Positions 53,645 to 62,911 of a stretch of 64,000 nt of DNA are shown piece by piece (the stretch's first letter is position 1; each line of letters begins with the position of its first letter). A program made the translations under genes and the position numbers. A model generated the notes under the pieces. It did not search any database. It was not told the origin of the DNA and saw only the letters and a list, made by a program, of their open reading frames with translations. The DNA is from Mesorhizobium sp. 65-26 (GTDB taxonomy: Bacteria > Pseudomonadota > Alphaproteobacteria > Rhizobiales > Rhizobiaceae), in the NCBI GenBank assembly GCA_001899205.1, contig MKVL01000010.1, forward strand, positions 453,914 to 517,913, read 5' to 3'.

Positions 53645-54057
53645 GTGGGCGAGAGGGCATATTTCAGCTCGCCGGTGCGGCGCAAGGCAGCGCATTGGTG
53701 CTGTCGAGGCCGCTTTCCTTCTGGGGCGGGATCGACGCGGAAACCGGCGGCGTCATCGATCGCTCGCATCCGGACCTTGGCGTCAACATCGCCGGTCGCA
53801 TGCTGGTGATGGAAGGTGGTCGCGGTTCGTCCTCTTCCTCTTCAGTGCTGGCGGAGGCGATCCGCCTTGGGACGGCGCCTGCCGCAATCCTCCTGGCTCG
53901 GCCGGATCCAATCCTGGCCGTTGGCGCCATCGTTGCGGAATTTCTCTATGGGAAAGCCATGCCATTGGTCGCGTGCGACATCACCGGCATCGGTTCAGGG
54001 GACCAGATCGCCATCGCCGTGGGCAAGGACGGCATGGCGATCATTCGCAAGCTCTGA
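53641..54057 (+). CDS. aconitase X small (swivel) subunit, DUF126
   Basis: A 138-residue protein coupled to the large subunit by an ATGA overlap. Family motifs are [19 protein letters not shown] (substrate-loop region), [18 protein letters not shown] and [17 protein letters not shown], the serine-rich loop that reaches into the active site of the swivelling domain. In fused homologues this domain is the N- or C-terminal part of one chain; here it is separate, as in the Azospirillum-type heteromeric enzyme. Confidence 0.88.
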   Translation: MSGREGIFQLAGAAQGSALVLSRPLSFWGGIDAETGGVIDRSHPDLGVNIAGRMLVMEGGRGSSSSSSVLAEAIRLGTAPAAILLARPDPILAVGAIVAEFLYGKAMPLVACDITGIGSGDQIAIAVGKDGMAIIRKL

Positions 54058-54101
54058 GGACCAGTTGCCGCAGGCGCGCGAGTGTCGGGCCTGCGGCGCG
54101 G

Positions 54102-55184
54102 TCAACCGGCCATCAGGCCTGCGGTGCCCCTGCGCCAATAGTTCGCCGCAAGCGTCGCGTCGCGACCGAGGCCGAGTGTGACGCGCCAGTGGTCGCGCAC
54201 GATGCGGGAAGCCTCCGCTTCCGCGGCGAACCAGCCGAAGCCTGTTCCGTCCTGTGGCCAGGTTACCGAGCAGACGGCCTCGGCTAGGCGAGGATCGGTA
54301 CCGGGGGCCGCTCCGTTGCGCTCGAGCCAACGCAATTCGATGGCCGTGGCATTGGCTATGTACTGGCGTTCGCCAATGTCGGCGACCTCAACGAAGGCGA
54401 TGCCACGCGTGGTGGCGGGCAGGCTCTCCAGCAGGCGGGACAACGCCGGCAGCCCGGTTTCATCGCAGCCCATGACGTACCATTGCGCCTGCCGCACGGG
54501 TCGGCCGACCGGTCCCATGATGCCGACCGTCATGCCTGCGCGCGCCTGCATGGCCCAGGCCGAGCCGACGCTTTCGCCAGGGTGGACGAGGAAGTCGACA
54601 TCCATCCAGCCGGCGGTGACATCAAGCGCGCGGATCGTGTAGACGCGCGCCACCGGCCGCCGGTCGTCCTCGGGCCACGATGGCAGGCCGTTGGCGCCGA
54701 GTACCGGCCACTGCGGATCGGGCACGTCCCGTGTTGGGAACAGCACGCGGATGTGCATGCCGCCGAACTTGGCGAAACGACCGAGATCCTCGCCCGAGAA
54801 ACGAATGCGGCGCATGCGCGGGGTGAGATCATGCACATCGACGACCGTCATCTGACGGAACTGGGCAAGGCTTGTCTCGCTTGCAAGGTCGCCGGTCCAG
54901 ACGATCTCGGGGCTTTCCTCCTTGGCATAGACCTGCACCGCGGTGGCGAGCAGATCCTTGACGCGGGCAAGGCCGTCACGGTCAGCGGCACTGGCCCGCA
55001 TCACCAGCCTGTCGAGGTCGAAGGAGCCATCGCCGAAGGCGAAGCGGAAGCCGATCCGCTGGCCTTCCTGCGTCGAATCCGCCTCGAAGCTTCGCAGCCG
55101 GTCGGCGATGTTGTCCATGTAACGCGGCAGATGACGCAGGTTCAGCCGCGCTTCGCATGCCAGTTCGCTTGCCGGTGCGTTCAT
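54102..55184 (-). CDS. DUF2218 plus siderophore-interacting protein (ferric reductase)
   Basis: A 360-residue fusion. Residues 1-100 are a DUF2218 domain (NLRHLPRYMDNIADRLRSF...RFAFGDGSFDL). A SIP-type reductase follows: FAD-binding MTVVDVHDLTPRMRRIRFSG and ARVYTIRALD, and the C-terminal AD-binding part WYVMGCDETGLPALSRLLESL. It reduces ferric siderophore or heme-derived iron in the cytoplasm using NAD(P)H. GGAGGGTGA lies before the start at 55184, only 5 bases past the receptor's stop codon, so it is the second gene of an iron-uptake operon. Confidence 0.88.
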   Translation of the reverse strand: MNAPASELACEARLNLRHLPRYMDNIADRLRSFEADSTQEGQRIGFRFAFGDGSFDLDRLVMRASAADRDGLARVKDLLATAVQVYAKEESPEIVWTGDLASETSLAQFRQMTVVDVHDLTPRMRRIRFSGEDLGRFAKFGGMHIRVLFPTRDVPDPQWPVLGANGLPSWPEDDRRPVARVYTIRALDVTAGWMDVDFLVHPGESVGSAWAMQARAGMTVGIMGPVGRPVRQAQWYVMGCDETGLPALSRLLESLPATTRGIAFVEVADIGERQYIANATAIELRWLERNGAAPGTDPRLAEAVCSVTWPQDGTGFGWFAAEAEASRIVRDHWRVTLGLGRDATLAANYWRRGTAGLMAG

Positions 55185-55189
55185 GATTG

Positions 55190-57346
55190 TCACCCTCCGA
55201 TCCTGCCGGTCAGCGCAACCTTGAAGGTGCGCCCCTTGCCCTGCTGCGTTGCCGCCGTGGTCGACCATGAGCTCTGCGGGTCGGTGTAGGCGGCGTTGAA
55301 GACGTTATCGATGCCGAAGTCGAGTTTGGCGTTGTCGTTGATGCGCCAGTTGGCGAAGAGGTTGACCAGCTCGAAACCGTCGTTGACGACAGGTGTCGCG
55401 TTCGGATTGCTGCGGCTGGTGCGCGTGATCTCGCCGACGCTGAGATATTGCGCGCCGACGGTGAGCTGGTCTTCCAGCATGCGGAAGCCGACGGTGGCGG
55501 AGAAGCGGTTGAGCGGCGTGTTGTTGAGCCGCTGGCCGGCATACACGCCGTTGACGATCTTGGCATCGATCAGCGCGCCGGCGAGATTCACGAAGCCCCA
55601 ACCGTAGTCGTAGACCATCTCGGCCTCGATGCCCTTGAGGCGAGCGTCGCCGATGTTGATCGCCGTGCGGGGCAGCACGGTCAGGTCGACGTCGATGTAG
55701 TCCTCGACCGCTGTGTGGAAGACGTTGACCTTGGCGCGCAGCTTGTCGCCGGGGGTCAGCACGTCATTGTACTTCAGGTTGACGCCGGCCTCCCAGCTCT
55801 TGGCCGTCTCGGGTTGCAGCAGCAGGTTGGGAACGTAGCTGTCGCCGGAGCCATGCGCGCCGCCGCCGCGGAAGACATCCTGGAGGCCAGGCGCCCGATA
55901 GCCCTCGGAGTAGGTTCCGTAGAGCTGGAAGCCTTCGACAGGAGTGACGCCGACGGTGAGGCGAGGGGACCAGCGGCTGCCGGCGATCGAAGCCTCCTCG
56001 ATCGTCGGTTTGCGCGTTTCGCCGTCGAGGCGGTAGCCGTCGTAGCGCATGGCCGCGATGAGCTGCAGCCAATTGCTGTAATCGCCCTGCCATTGCACGA
56101 AGCCGCCATAGCCCTGCTGCTCGCCAGAGCCGAAATGCGTGGTCTCTGAATTGCCCTCGAGGTAGTAGTAGTCGAGGCCGTAGGTCAGCGTGTGCGCCAT
56201 GTCCCAGCCATCGAAGCGCGAGGAGTTGCGCATGTTGATGCCGGTCGTGGCGACATCGTAGTAACGGAAATTGCCGATGGCCGAGGTGGGCCAGACCTGT
56301 GTCTGCTCGGCGCGCGTGCGGTTGTGGTAGGCGTTGACGCTGAGGTCGATCAGGTCGTTGTCGTCCGGCTTCCAGGTGTAGGCGGCCGTGTAGGTCTGGT
56401 TGATCGTGTTGGTGTCGTAGCGGCTGAGCGTTGGCGAGGTGGAGCCGCTCGATCCGGTGATCTGGTCGTTGTACTGCTGCAATATGGCGCCGAGCTTCAG
56501 CTCGTGGCCATCGGCTGGGCGCAGCGTGGTCTTCAGATAGCCGCTCTTCACGCGCTCGCCGGTCCACGGTACGGTGTCGCCATTGCCGTCCTTGTAGCTG
56601 TCCCGGTCGCGATAGATCAGGTTGCCGATGATGTCGGCGTCCTCGCTGAAACGATAGGCGCCGGTCGTGCTGGTGGTGAAGCCGTCGCCGTTGCTCTCGT
56701 AGCCAAGCTTTTCGCTCAGGGCCCAGCGCTCGCTGTTCTTGAGGAAATCGCCGGCGTCCATCGTCTCGAAGGAGACGACGCCGCCGATGCCGCCGGAACC
56801 GTAAGCATTCGAAACGGGACCACGAATGACGGTGGCTTCCTTGATGAGCTCGGGCTCGATGTAGAAGGAACCGGAGCCGTGGCCGACGCGCCAATAGTCC
56901 TGGCGCGCGCCGTCCAGCGTCACCACGACGCGGCCGTATTGCTCCAGGCCACGGATGTTGATGGCGGTGGCCGGGTCGTCGCCGTTCATCGAGGCGGCGA
57001 CACCCGGCGTGGTGCGGAAAATGTCGGCGGCGGTGTTGGGCTGGATGCGCTCCAGCTCTTCCTTGTCGACCGCGCTGATCGCGGCCATCGATTCGATGAC
57101 GGCGGTTTTGATCATGGTCGCCGAGATTGTGATGAGGTCGAGCATCGTCGCCGGCTGGTTCGACGCAGCTGCCGCGGCCGGTTGCGCGGTTTGCGCGGCG
57201 GTGGCTTGCGGCAGGCGGCCGGCCTTGGCGGCGGCTTTCTTCTCCTGCTCCTGCGCGCCGGCAAGCGGCGCCGCCAGCAGGCCGAGCGCCAGGGCAAGCG
57301 CGGTGCTGGCCGACAGGCGTGTAGCGATTGTGGTTGTTGTTCTCAT
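55190..57346 (-). CDS. TonB-dependent heme/hemoglobin receptor
   Basis: A 718-residue outer-membrane beta-barrel with a signal peptide (ALALALGLLAAPLAGA). The plug domain is at about residues 80-200: TAADIFRTTPGVAASMNG, INIRGLEQYGRVVVTLDGAR, IRGPVSNAYGSGGIGGVV. A heme-receptor FRAP/NPNL-like motif appears as EGYRAPGLQDVF followed by YVPNLLLQPE. The C-terminus ends in an aromatic-poor strand (FKVALTGRIGG). The start at 57346 opens the signal sequence. First gene of the operon with the SIP gene; an iron box lies upstream, shared with divergent hmuT. Confidence 0.88.
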   Translation of the reverse strand: MRTTTTIATRLSASTALALALGLLAAPLAGAQEQEKKAAAKAGRLPQATAAQTAQPAAAAASNQPATMLDLITISATMIKTAVIESMAAISAVDKEELERIQPNTAADIFRTTPGVAASMNGDDPATAINIRGLEQYGRVVVTLDGARQDYWRVGHGSGSFYIEPELIKEATVIRGPVSNAYGSGGIGGVVSFETMDAGDFLKNSERWALSEKLGYESNGDGFTTSTTGAYRFSEDADIIGNLIYRDRDSYKDGNGDTVPWTGERVKSGYLKTTLRPADGHELKLGAILQQYNDQITGSSGSTSPTLSRYDTNTINQTYTAAYTWKPDDNDLIDLSVNAYHNRTRAEQTQVWPTSAIGNFRYYDVATTGINMRNSSRFDGWDMAHTLTYGLDYYYLEGNSETTHFGSGEQQGYGGFVQWQGDYSNWLQLIAAMRYDGYRLDGETRKPTIEEASIAGSRWSPRLTVGVTPVEGFQLYGTYSEGYRAPGLQDVFRGGGAHGSGDSYVPNLLLQPETAKSWEAGVNLKYNDVLTPGDKLRAKVNVFHTAVEDYIDVDLTVLPRTAINIGDARLKGIEAEMVYDYGWGFVNLAGALIDAKIVNGVYAGQRLNNTPLNRFSATVGFRMLEDQLTVGAQYLSVGEITRTSRSNPNATPVVNDGFELVNLFANWRINDNAKLDFGIDNVFNAAYTDPQSSWSTTAATQQGKGRTFKVALTGRIGG

Positions 57347-57465
57347 GGCGATGTGGCCCCCGGGCAAAAACAGGATTTGCTGGCGGTGGCGACACGGGCC
57401 GTGGCTGGCATGGCGAAGCGCCGCGAGCCGGTTCACGGTCGGGGCAGGGGTCACATATTAAAACA

Positions 57466-57480
57466 TGATGACATGAGTCA
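57466..57480. promoter_or_regulatory. RirA-type iron-responsive operator (TGA-N9-TCA)
   Basis: TGATGACATGAGTCA fits the IRO-box consensus TGA-N9-TCA bound by RirA in Rhizobiales under iron-replete conditions. It is located in the 196-base divergent promoter region between the heme receptor and hmuT, in an AT-rich stretch suitable for both promoters, so one operator could control both sides. Confidence 0.6.
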
Positions 57481-57542
57481 ACTTTAAATTTATAGCCACC
57501 GATCATCACCACGGAGCCAATGGCAAAAGGAGCGAAAACGGC

Positions 57543-58493
57543 ATGGTCGGCATCGACGCGAAGGGACTTCGGCTGATACGCGCGTGCTTTGGCCCGTCGG
57601 GCTTGGCTGCGCTGTTGTTGGTGGCGATATCGCTGCTGGCGCCGTCCTGCGGCTTCAAGGCGCAAGCGGCCGAAAGCGTGGTCGACGCCCTAGGGCGAAC
57701 TGTCGCGCCCGGACCGGCGACGCGAATCCTGACGCTCGGCTCCGACGTCACCGAGATCGTTCATGCCCTGGGCGCGGGCGAGCGCGTCGTCGGCGTCGAT
57801 CGCGGCAGCAAGTACCCGGAAGCGGTGGCGAGCAGGCCCAATGTCGGTTACCGGCGGCAGCTTTCCGTGGAGGGGCTGGTGGCGCTGAACCCGGACCTCA
57901 TCCTGGCGTCGGAAGACAGCGGCCCGCCCGAGGCGATCGAGGTGCTGAAGTCGCTGGCCGTTCCGACCGTATTCGTGCCACAGGACAACAGCCCGGAAGG
58001 CATCGAACGCAAGATAACACTCATCGCGGCAGCCCTTGGTCGCGAGGAAGCGGGCAAGGCCGTGTCGGCCGAGGTGCTTGCCGCCTTCGATGCGGCCGCG
58101 GGGCTCGCGTCACGCATCCCGCCGGAGAAGCGCAAGAAGGTCGTGTTCTTCCACGGACTGGTGCGGCTCAGCGCGGCCGGTTCGGGCACCGCCGCCGACG
58201 CTATCATCCGCTATGCCGGCGGCATCAATCCCATGCGGGAGGTTCAGGGGTACAAGGCCGCGTCGGAGGAGAAGCTCATCGAGATGGCACCCGACGTCAT
58301 CCTGATGATGGGCGACGGCAAGGGCGGGCCGACGGTTGAGGAAGTGTTCGGCAATCGCGCATTGGCCGCCACGCCGGCCGCCACCAACAAGGCCCTCATC
58401 GTTCTCGACGGTGCCTACATGATCGGCTTCGGGCCGCGCACGGCGGATGCCATCCGCGACCTGGCGCAGGCACTCTATCCGCGAACGGAATAG
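57543..58493 (+). CDS. hmuT: heme ABC transporter substrate-binding protein HmuT
   Basis: A 316-residue periplasmic protein; AAAGGAG lies upstream. The signal region (GLAALLLVAISLLAPSCGFKAQA) includes a Cys that might be lipidated. The mature part shows the periplasmic-binding-protein class III pattern for heme: RILTLGSDVTEIVHALGAG, VGVDRGSKYPEAV, ALNPDLILASED, FFHGLVRLSAAGSGTAAD and MAPDVILMM. HmuT passes heme to the HmuUV permease/ATPase. Those genes are not adjacent; the next gene converges, so they must lie elsewhere if present. Confidence 0.88.
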   Translation: MVGIDAKGLRLIRACFGPSGLAALLLVAISLLAPSCGFKAQAAESVVDALGRTVAPGPATRILTLGSDVTEIVHALGAGERVVGVDRGSKYPEAVASRPNVGYRRQLSVEGLVALNPDLILASEDSGPPEAIEVLKSLAVPTVFVPQDNSPEGIERKITLIAAALGREEAGKAVSAEVLAAFDAAAGLASRIPPEKRKKVVFFHGLVRLSAAGSGTAADAIIRYAGGINPMREVQGYKAASEEKLIEMAPDVILMMGDGKGGPTVEEVFGNRALAATPAATNKALIVLDGAYMIGFGPRTADAIRDLAQALYPRTE

Positions 58494-58526
58494 AAGCACG
58501 GACGGCAGGAAGGAGGACGCGGCCGG

Positions 58527-60029
58527 CTATGCGTTCTGCGCGGCTTCGCCCTGGCTCACCCAAGTGCCCGCCAGCGCGGCATGAAGCGCGTCGGCGTCGG
58601 TGCCAAGAGGCCGGTCCTCGGCCAGCGCCGCGACCAGCGCGCGTATCGCGGCATGGATGATGGCGGTAGCCGGCGCCAGCGCAAGGCCCTCGCGCAGGTC
58701 GACCGCCTGCGCCGCCGCCATCATTTCGAAGGCGATGAGGCGCCGCCACAGCGCGATCATCTCCGCGCACTTCGTCACGGCTAGCGGTGTCTGCGTGGCG
58801 TGGTCCTCGACCCCCTCCGACACCGCCAGGAAGTCCAGCATCACCGGGTTGGCGAGATGGCGGATGCGGGTGAGGATCGCCGACACCGTCTTTTGCAGCG
58901 GCACGAAGCCGGCCGAGGCGCCGCCAACGGGCGAGAGGTATTTCGGCAGGCCGTTGCGGCCCGAGCCTGTGAGCTGGATGAAGCGGGCGGCGGACGCCGC
59001 CGCGCATTGCGCGATCGCCAGGCCGAGCGTCTCGAAAGCCAGCGACAGGGAAGCGGTGTGGAAGTTGCCGGTGGACAGGACCTGTCCATCCTCGGGCAGC
59101 ACCAAAGGGTTGTCGGCTGACGAATTGAGCTCGATCTCGACCGCCAGGCGCGCATGGTCGATCGCCTGGATGAGCGCGCCGTGGATGGAAGGCATGCAGC
59201 GGATCGACAGCGGGTCCTGCAAGGTGGTGGGCGCAGGCACCTGGTCCCGCGCGAGCAGATCGCGCAGTGCCTTGGCCGCTGCCTGCTGGCACGCCGCCGG
59301 ACGAGCCAGATGCAGGCGCTGGTCGAGGATAGTGCGGTTGGCGCCAATGCCTTCCATGGTCAACGCACCAGCCTGTTGCTGCTGGGTGAGCGCCGTCAGC
59401 GCGTCGGTGAGCGCCAGCGCGCCGGCGCCGGTCGAGACAGCCGAGGCGTTGATCAGCGACAGCCCGTCCTTCGGCGCCAGGGTGACAGGGGCGAGGCGAG
59501 CCATCATCAGAGCCTTGGCGGCGGGCATGCGGCGGCCCTGATAATCGGCCTCGCCTTCGCCGATCAGAACACGGCCGATCGCCGTCATCAGCACGAGGTC
59601 GCCCGCGCCGATCGAGCCCAGCGACGGCATGATCGGATGGACGCCGCCATTGAGGGCCTCGACAAGCGCGGTGAAGACATGCGGCGACAGGCCGGAGCCG
59701 CCCGTCGCGAGCATGGCGAGGCGCGAGAACATCGCGGCGCGCACGGTTTCGACCGGCAGCGGCTCGCCGACGGCGCCGCCGCGCCCGTCGAGCAACTGAC
59801 GCTGGAACGCGCCGGCGTCGCCTTCGACCGACGTGCCGAGATTGGCGCCGAGGCCGGTGTTCAATCCGTAGATCTGCTGGCCTGAAGCGGCCGCCTGGTC
59901 GAGCACCTTGCGCGCTTCGCCCAGTCTTTCCATGACGTGAGGCGCGACCTCGACCCTGCAAGCCTGGCGGGCGACGGCCGTGACATCCTCGATGCTGGCG
60001 CCGGCGCCGGTGAGAAGGAGCGGGCTCAT
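58527..60029 (-). CDS. HAL/PAL-family lyase with incomplete MIO triad
   Basis: A 500-residue protein of the histidine/aromatic ammonia-lyase superfamily: YGLNTGLGANLGTSV near the N-terminus, SIRCMPSIHGALIQAI, SSADNPLVLPEDGQVLSTGNF and GLPKYLSPVGGASAGFVPLQ are clear. In the cofactor-forming site, canonical GSVGASGDLAP reads GSIGAGDLVLM: the Ser of Ala-Ser-Gly is deleted, so the usual MIO electrophile cannot form in the standard way. Later SLINASAVSTG aligns with the conserved LINGT region. The start at 60029 overlaps the cyclodeaminase stop (ATGA). Confidence 0.85.
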   Translation of the reverse strand: MSPLLLTGAGASIEDVTAVARQACRVEVAPHVMERLGEARKVLDQAAASGQQIYGLNTGLGANLGTSVEGDAGAFQRQLLDGRGGAVGEPLPVETVRAAMFSRLAMLATGGSGLSPHVFTALVEALNGGVHPIMPSLGSIGAGDLVLMTAIGRVLIGEGEADYQGRRMPAAKALMMARLAPVTLAPKDGLSLINASAVSTGAGALALTDALTALTQQQQAGALTMEGIGANRTILDQRLHLARPAACQQAAAKALRDLLARDQVPAPTTLQDPLSIRCMPSIHGALIQAIDHARLAVEIELNSSADNPLVLPEDGQVLSTGNFHTASLSLAFETLGLAIAQCAAASAARFIQLTGSGRNGLPKYLSPVGGASAGFVPLQKTVSAILTRIRHLANPVMLDFLAVSEGVEDHATQTPLAVTKCAEMIALWRRLIAFEMMAAAQAVDLREGLALAPATAIIHAAIRALVAALAEDRPLGTDADALHAALAGTWVSQGEAAQNA

Positions 60030-61027
60030 GCGAAGCGCAGCCGCTGGCCGATGCCTTGCGCGCGCGCCTTGGCGAGCATCGCCTGGCCGAGCGCGATATC
60101 GGAGAGCGACAGGCCGCGATGCCAGAACAGGATGGTCTCGTCGTCGCTCTCGCGTCCCGGCTTGAGCCCGGCAGCGATCTGGCCGAGTTCGGCATGGAGC
60201 GTCTTTTCGCTCAACCGACCGGTCTCGACATGGGCGCGCAGCGAGCCGAACTTGCCGCCCTTGCACTGGCCCCAGTCGTCGACGACCATCTTCTGCATGA
60301 TGTCGGTCAGCGACAGTTCTACGGCGCTCATTGTGCCGTAGGGTATCACCAGCGCGCCGGGCTTGATCCACTCCGTCCTGAGCATCGGCTGGGGCTCCGG
60401 TAGCCGCGAGGCCTCGACGACGATGTCGGTGCCCTCGACGCAGCTCTTCCAGTCGGCGACGGCGACGACCTTCTTGCCGAGGTCGGCGGACAGCTTCGCG
60501 GCAAAGCCGTCGCGGCTTTCCGGCCGGCGCGAATGCACGCGGATCTCGTCGAAGTCGAAAAGGTGATCGAGCAGGCGCACGTTCCAGTAGGCCGTGCCGC
60601 GCGCGCCGACATGGCCGAGCACCTTGGACGATTTCCTTGCCAGGTGCCTGGCCCCTATGGCGGTGACAGCGCCGGTGCGCATGTCGGTGATGACGGTGGC
60701 GTCGAGGATGGCGCGCGGCGTACCGGTGCGCGGGTCGAACAGGTTGAGGATGCCGAACTCGGACGGCAGGCCGTGCAGATAGTTGTCGACATAGTCGCCG
60801 ACGATCTTGACGCCGGCGGCGTCGAGCGGCGCCACATAGCCGCGCAACACATTGAAATGGCCGTGAAAGGAAGGATCGGGTTCCAGATGGACACGCGGCT
60901 CGATCACCGTCTGTCCTTTGCCCTGCGCCACCAGGCCGGACTCGACAGCGTCGAGGATTTCGGCGTCGGTCATGGCGAGGGCTTCGATATCGGGGGCGTT
61001 TAGGTAGTCGATGTAGATCGGCTTCAT
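60026..61027 (-). CDS. ornithine cyclodeaminase/mu-crystallin family protein
   Basis: A 333-residue protein: FHGHFNVLRGYVAPLDAAGVKIVGDYVDNY is the substrate-side region, DATVITDMRTGAVTAIGARHLAR holds the conserved Thr-Asp/Arg segment, and LGHVGARGTAYWNVRLL is the dinucleotide-binding loop, followed by RVHSRRPESRDGFA. Members catalyse NAD-dependent deamination-cyclisation or reduce ketimines such as delta-1-pyrroline-2-carboxylate. Start at 61027. It is translationally coupled to the HAL-like lyase, implying one pathway on an amino-acid-like substrate. Confidence 0.87.
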   Translation of the reverse strand: MKPIYIDYLNAPDIEALAMTDAEILDAVESGLVAQGKGQTVIEPRVHLEPDPSFHGHFNVLRGYVAPLDAAGVKIVGDYVDNYLHGLPSEFGILNLFDPRTGTPRAILDATVITDMRTGAVTAIGARHLARKSSKVLGHVGARGTAYWNVRLLDHLFDFDEIRVHSRRPESRDGFAAKLSADLGKKVVAVADWKSCVEGTDIVVEASRLPEPQPMLRTEWIKPGALVIPYGTMSAVELSLTDIMQKMVVDDWGQCKGGKFGSLRAHVETGRLSEKTLHAELGQIAAGLKPGRESDDETILFWHRGLSLSDIALGQAMLAKARAQGIGQRLRFA

Positions 61028-61202
61028 GCGCGCTGTCTTCCTGTCGAGCCCCGTCCCTCCCATAACAGGAGCGGCGGCGACACGAAAGTTTGTTGAGGCG
61101 CGATCTGGACGCTGGCGGCCGAATGCTGTTCAAACCGGCCGTCATCGGCTGGCCGGACCAGTGGCCTGCGCGATGACCGGATAGTCCCGGACCGCGCCAC
61201 GC

Positions 61203-62642
61203 ATGACCTCCATAAACGAAACCGAAGACCTGCCAGCACCTGCGTCCGCTGGCCTGGCACGGCGTGTCGCGCTGATCGTCGCCGTCGCCTTCTTCATGCA
61301 GCTTCTGGATTCGACCATCATCTCGACATCGCTGCCGCAGATGGGCACGTCCTTCGGCGTGCCCGCGGTGGCCATGAGCATCGGCATTACCGTCTACATG
61401 CTGACTATGGCCGTGTTCGTGCCGCTGTCTGGTTGGCTCGCCGACCGTTTCGGTGCGCGCAACGTCTTCCTGTTGGCGATCGCGTTGTTCACGCTCGCCT
61501 CGCTCGCCTGCGGCCTCTCGCACGGACTCGACGAGTTCGTCGCCGCGCGCGCCGTCCAGGGGCTGGGCAGCGCCCTGATGACTCCGGTCGGCCGCATCCT
61601 GGTGCTGCGCAACGCCTCGAAGTCGGAGCTGCTGGAGGCCACGGCACTGATCACTTGGCCGGCGCTGTTCGCGCCTGTCATCGGGCCGGTGCTGGGCGGC
61701 TTCATCACCACGGCGCTCTCCTGGCACTGGAACTTCTTCATCAACATTCCGCTCGGATTTGTCGGCTTCGCGCTGGTGGCGCGCTACGTCCCCGACACGC
61801 GCGAAGCGGACGCCAAGCCGCTCGACTGGACGGGCTTCATGCTGACAGGCATCGGCCTCGGCGCGATGCTCTACGGGCTGGAGCGGATCGCCCACCCGGA
61901 GGATGGGCTGAAGCCGACCTTCATCCTGCTGGGCGCGGGTCTTGTCGTCGGCTGGCTGGCGGTGCGCCATCTGCGCCAGGCGCGCCATCCGCTGCTCGAT
62001 CTCGGCGCCTTCCGCGTCCAGACCTTCGCGCTGTCGACACTGTCGGCGGGGACAATCTTCAGGGTGGCGATCAATGCGACGCCCTTCCTGCTGCCCCTGT
62101 TGTTCCAGGTCGGCTTCGGCCTCAGCCCGGTGGACGCAGGCGTTATGATCCTGGCCTATTTCCTCGGCAATCTCGGCATGAAGGCGGTGACGACGCCGAC
62201 ACTGCGGCGCTTCGGTTTTCGGCGGGTGCTGATCGTCAACGGCGTGATCGCCTCGCTGTCGATCGCCGCCTGCGCGGCGATCTCGCCCTCGACGCCCTGG
62301 CCGCTTCTGGTGGCGTTGATGCTGGTGGCCGGCCTGTCACGCTCCATGCAGTTCACCGCGCTCAACACGCTCGCCTTCGCCGATATCGCGGTGGCGCAGC
62401 GCAGCTCGGCGGCGACACTCTCCTCGATGCTGCAGCAGGTGGCGATGCTGTTCGGCGTGGCGGTGGCGGCCGCCATCCTCAACCTGTCGCAGATCGCCCG
62501 GGAGGGGACGGAGTTGGATCTCGCGGATTTCCGAATCGCCTTCCTGGTGATTGGCGCGCTCGGACTGGTGGCGGCATTCCGTTTCCTCGCTCTCGAGCCT
62601 GGCGCGGGCGCAGAGGTGTCCGGCCACGCCAGGCGGAATTGA
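61203..62642 (+). CDS. MFS transporter, DHA2 (EmrB-like) family
   Basis: A 479-residue inner-membrane protein with about fourteen hydrophobic helices, as in drug:H+ antiporter-2 transporters. MQLLDSTIISTSLPQMGTSF is the DHA2 motif D1 in helix 1, GWLADRFGARNVF is motif A, and ITWPALFAPVIGPVLGGFI is motif C, marking an exporter. It is divergent from the cyclodeaminase/lyase pair, with 175 bases between, so it may export a product or analogue of that pathway. ATG 61203 is favoured by homology to helix 1; no strong RBS. Confidence 0.88.
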   Translation: MTSINETEDLPAPASAGLARRVALIVAVAFFMQLLDSTIISTSLPQMGTSFGVPAVAMSIGITVYMLTMAVFVPLSGWLADRFGARNVFLLAIALFTLASLACGLSHGLDEFVAARAVQGLGSALMTPVGRILVLRNASKSELLEATALITWPALFAPVIGPVLGGFITTALSWHWNFFINIPLGFVGFALVARYVPDTREADAKPLDWTGFMLTGIGLGAMLYGLERIAHPEDGLKPTFILLGAGLVVGWLAVRHLRQARHPLLDLGAFRVQTFALSTLSAGTIFRVAINATPFLLPLLFQVGFGLSPVDAGVMILAYFLGNLGMKAVTTPTLRRFGFRRVLIVNGVIASLSIAACAAISPSTPWPLLVALMLVAGLSRSMQFTALNTLAFADIAVAQRSSAATLSSMLQQVAMLFGVAVAAAILNLSQIAREGTELDLADFRIAFLVIGALGLVAAFRFLALEPGAGAEVSGHARRN

Positions 62643-62911
62643 CGGCGCGATTCCGCAGCGAACGGGAACACCGATTGCGCGATGCGCGCTAGCCTCGAAA
62701 CGCGCGTTTCGCGAGACGGCGGATCGGCGCAATCGGGAGGCAAAAGCGCTTGCGTTTCCGCGCATTGCGCCAGTTCCGGCTATCGATGCGTCCACTCCGG
62801 CAATATAGCGGCGAGCCACCGTTCTGAACGCGGATTCATTTGACGAGGCGGTGTTGAGCCGATTAGCTTCCGTTCGGGATGGCAGCGCTGCCATCGGGGT
62901 GAAAGCAGACA

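Noticed and set aside
56192-57487. 431-residue plus-strand ORF
   Set aside because: Antisense to the heme receptor, with Val/Gly/Arg-rich composition typical of high-GC shadows.
60030-61988. Extension of the lyase ORF upstream to a 1153-residue protein
   Set aside because: The extra 650 residues are the antisense or alternative frame of the cyclodeaminase and MFS genes with Arg/Gln-rich non-coding composition; the true start overlaps the cyclodeaminase stop.
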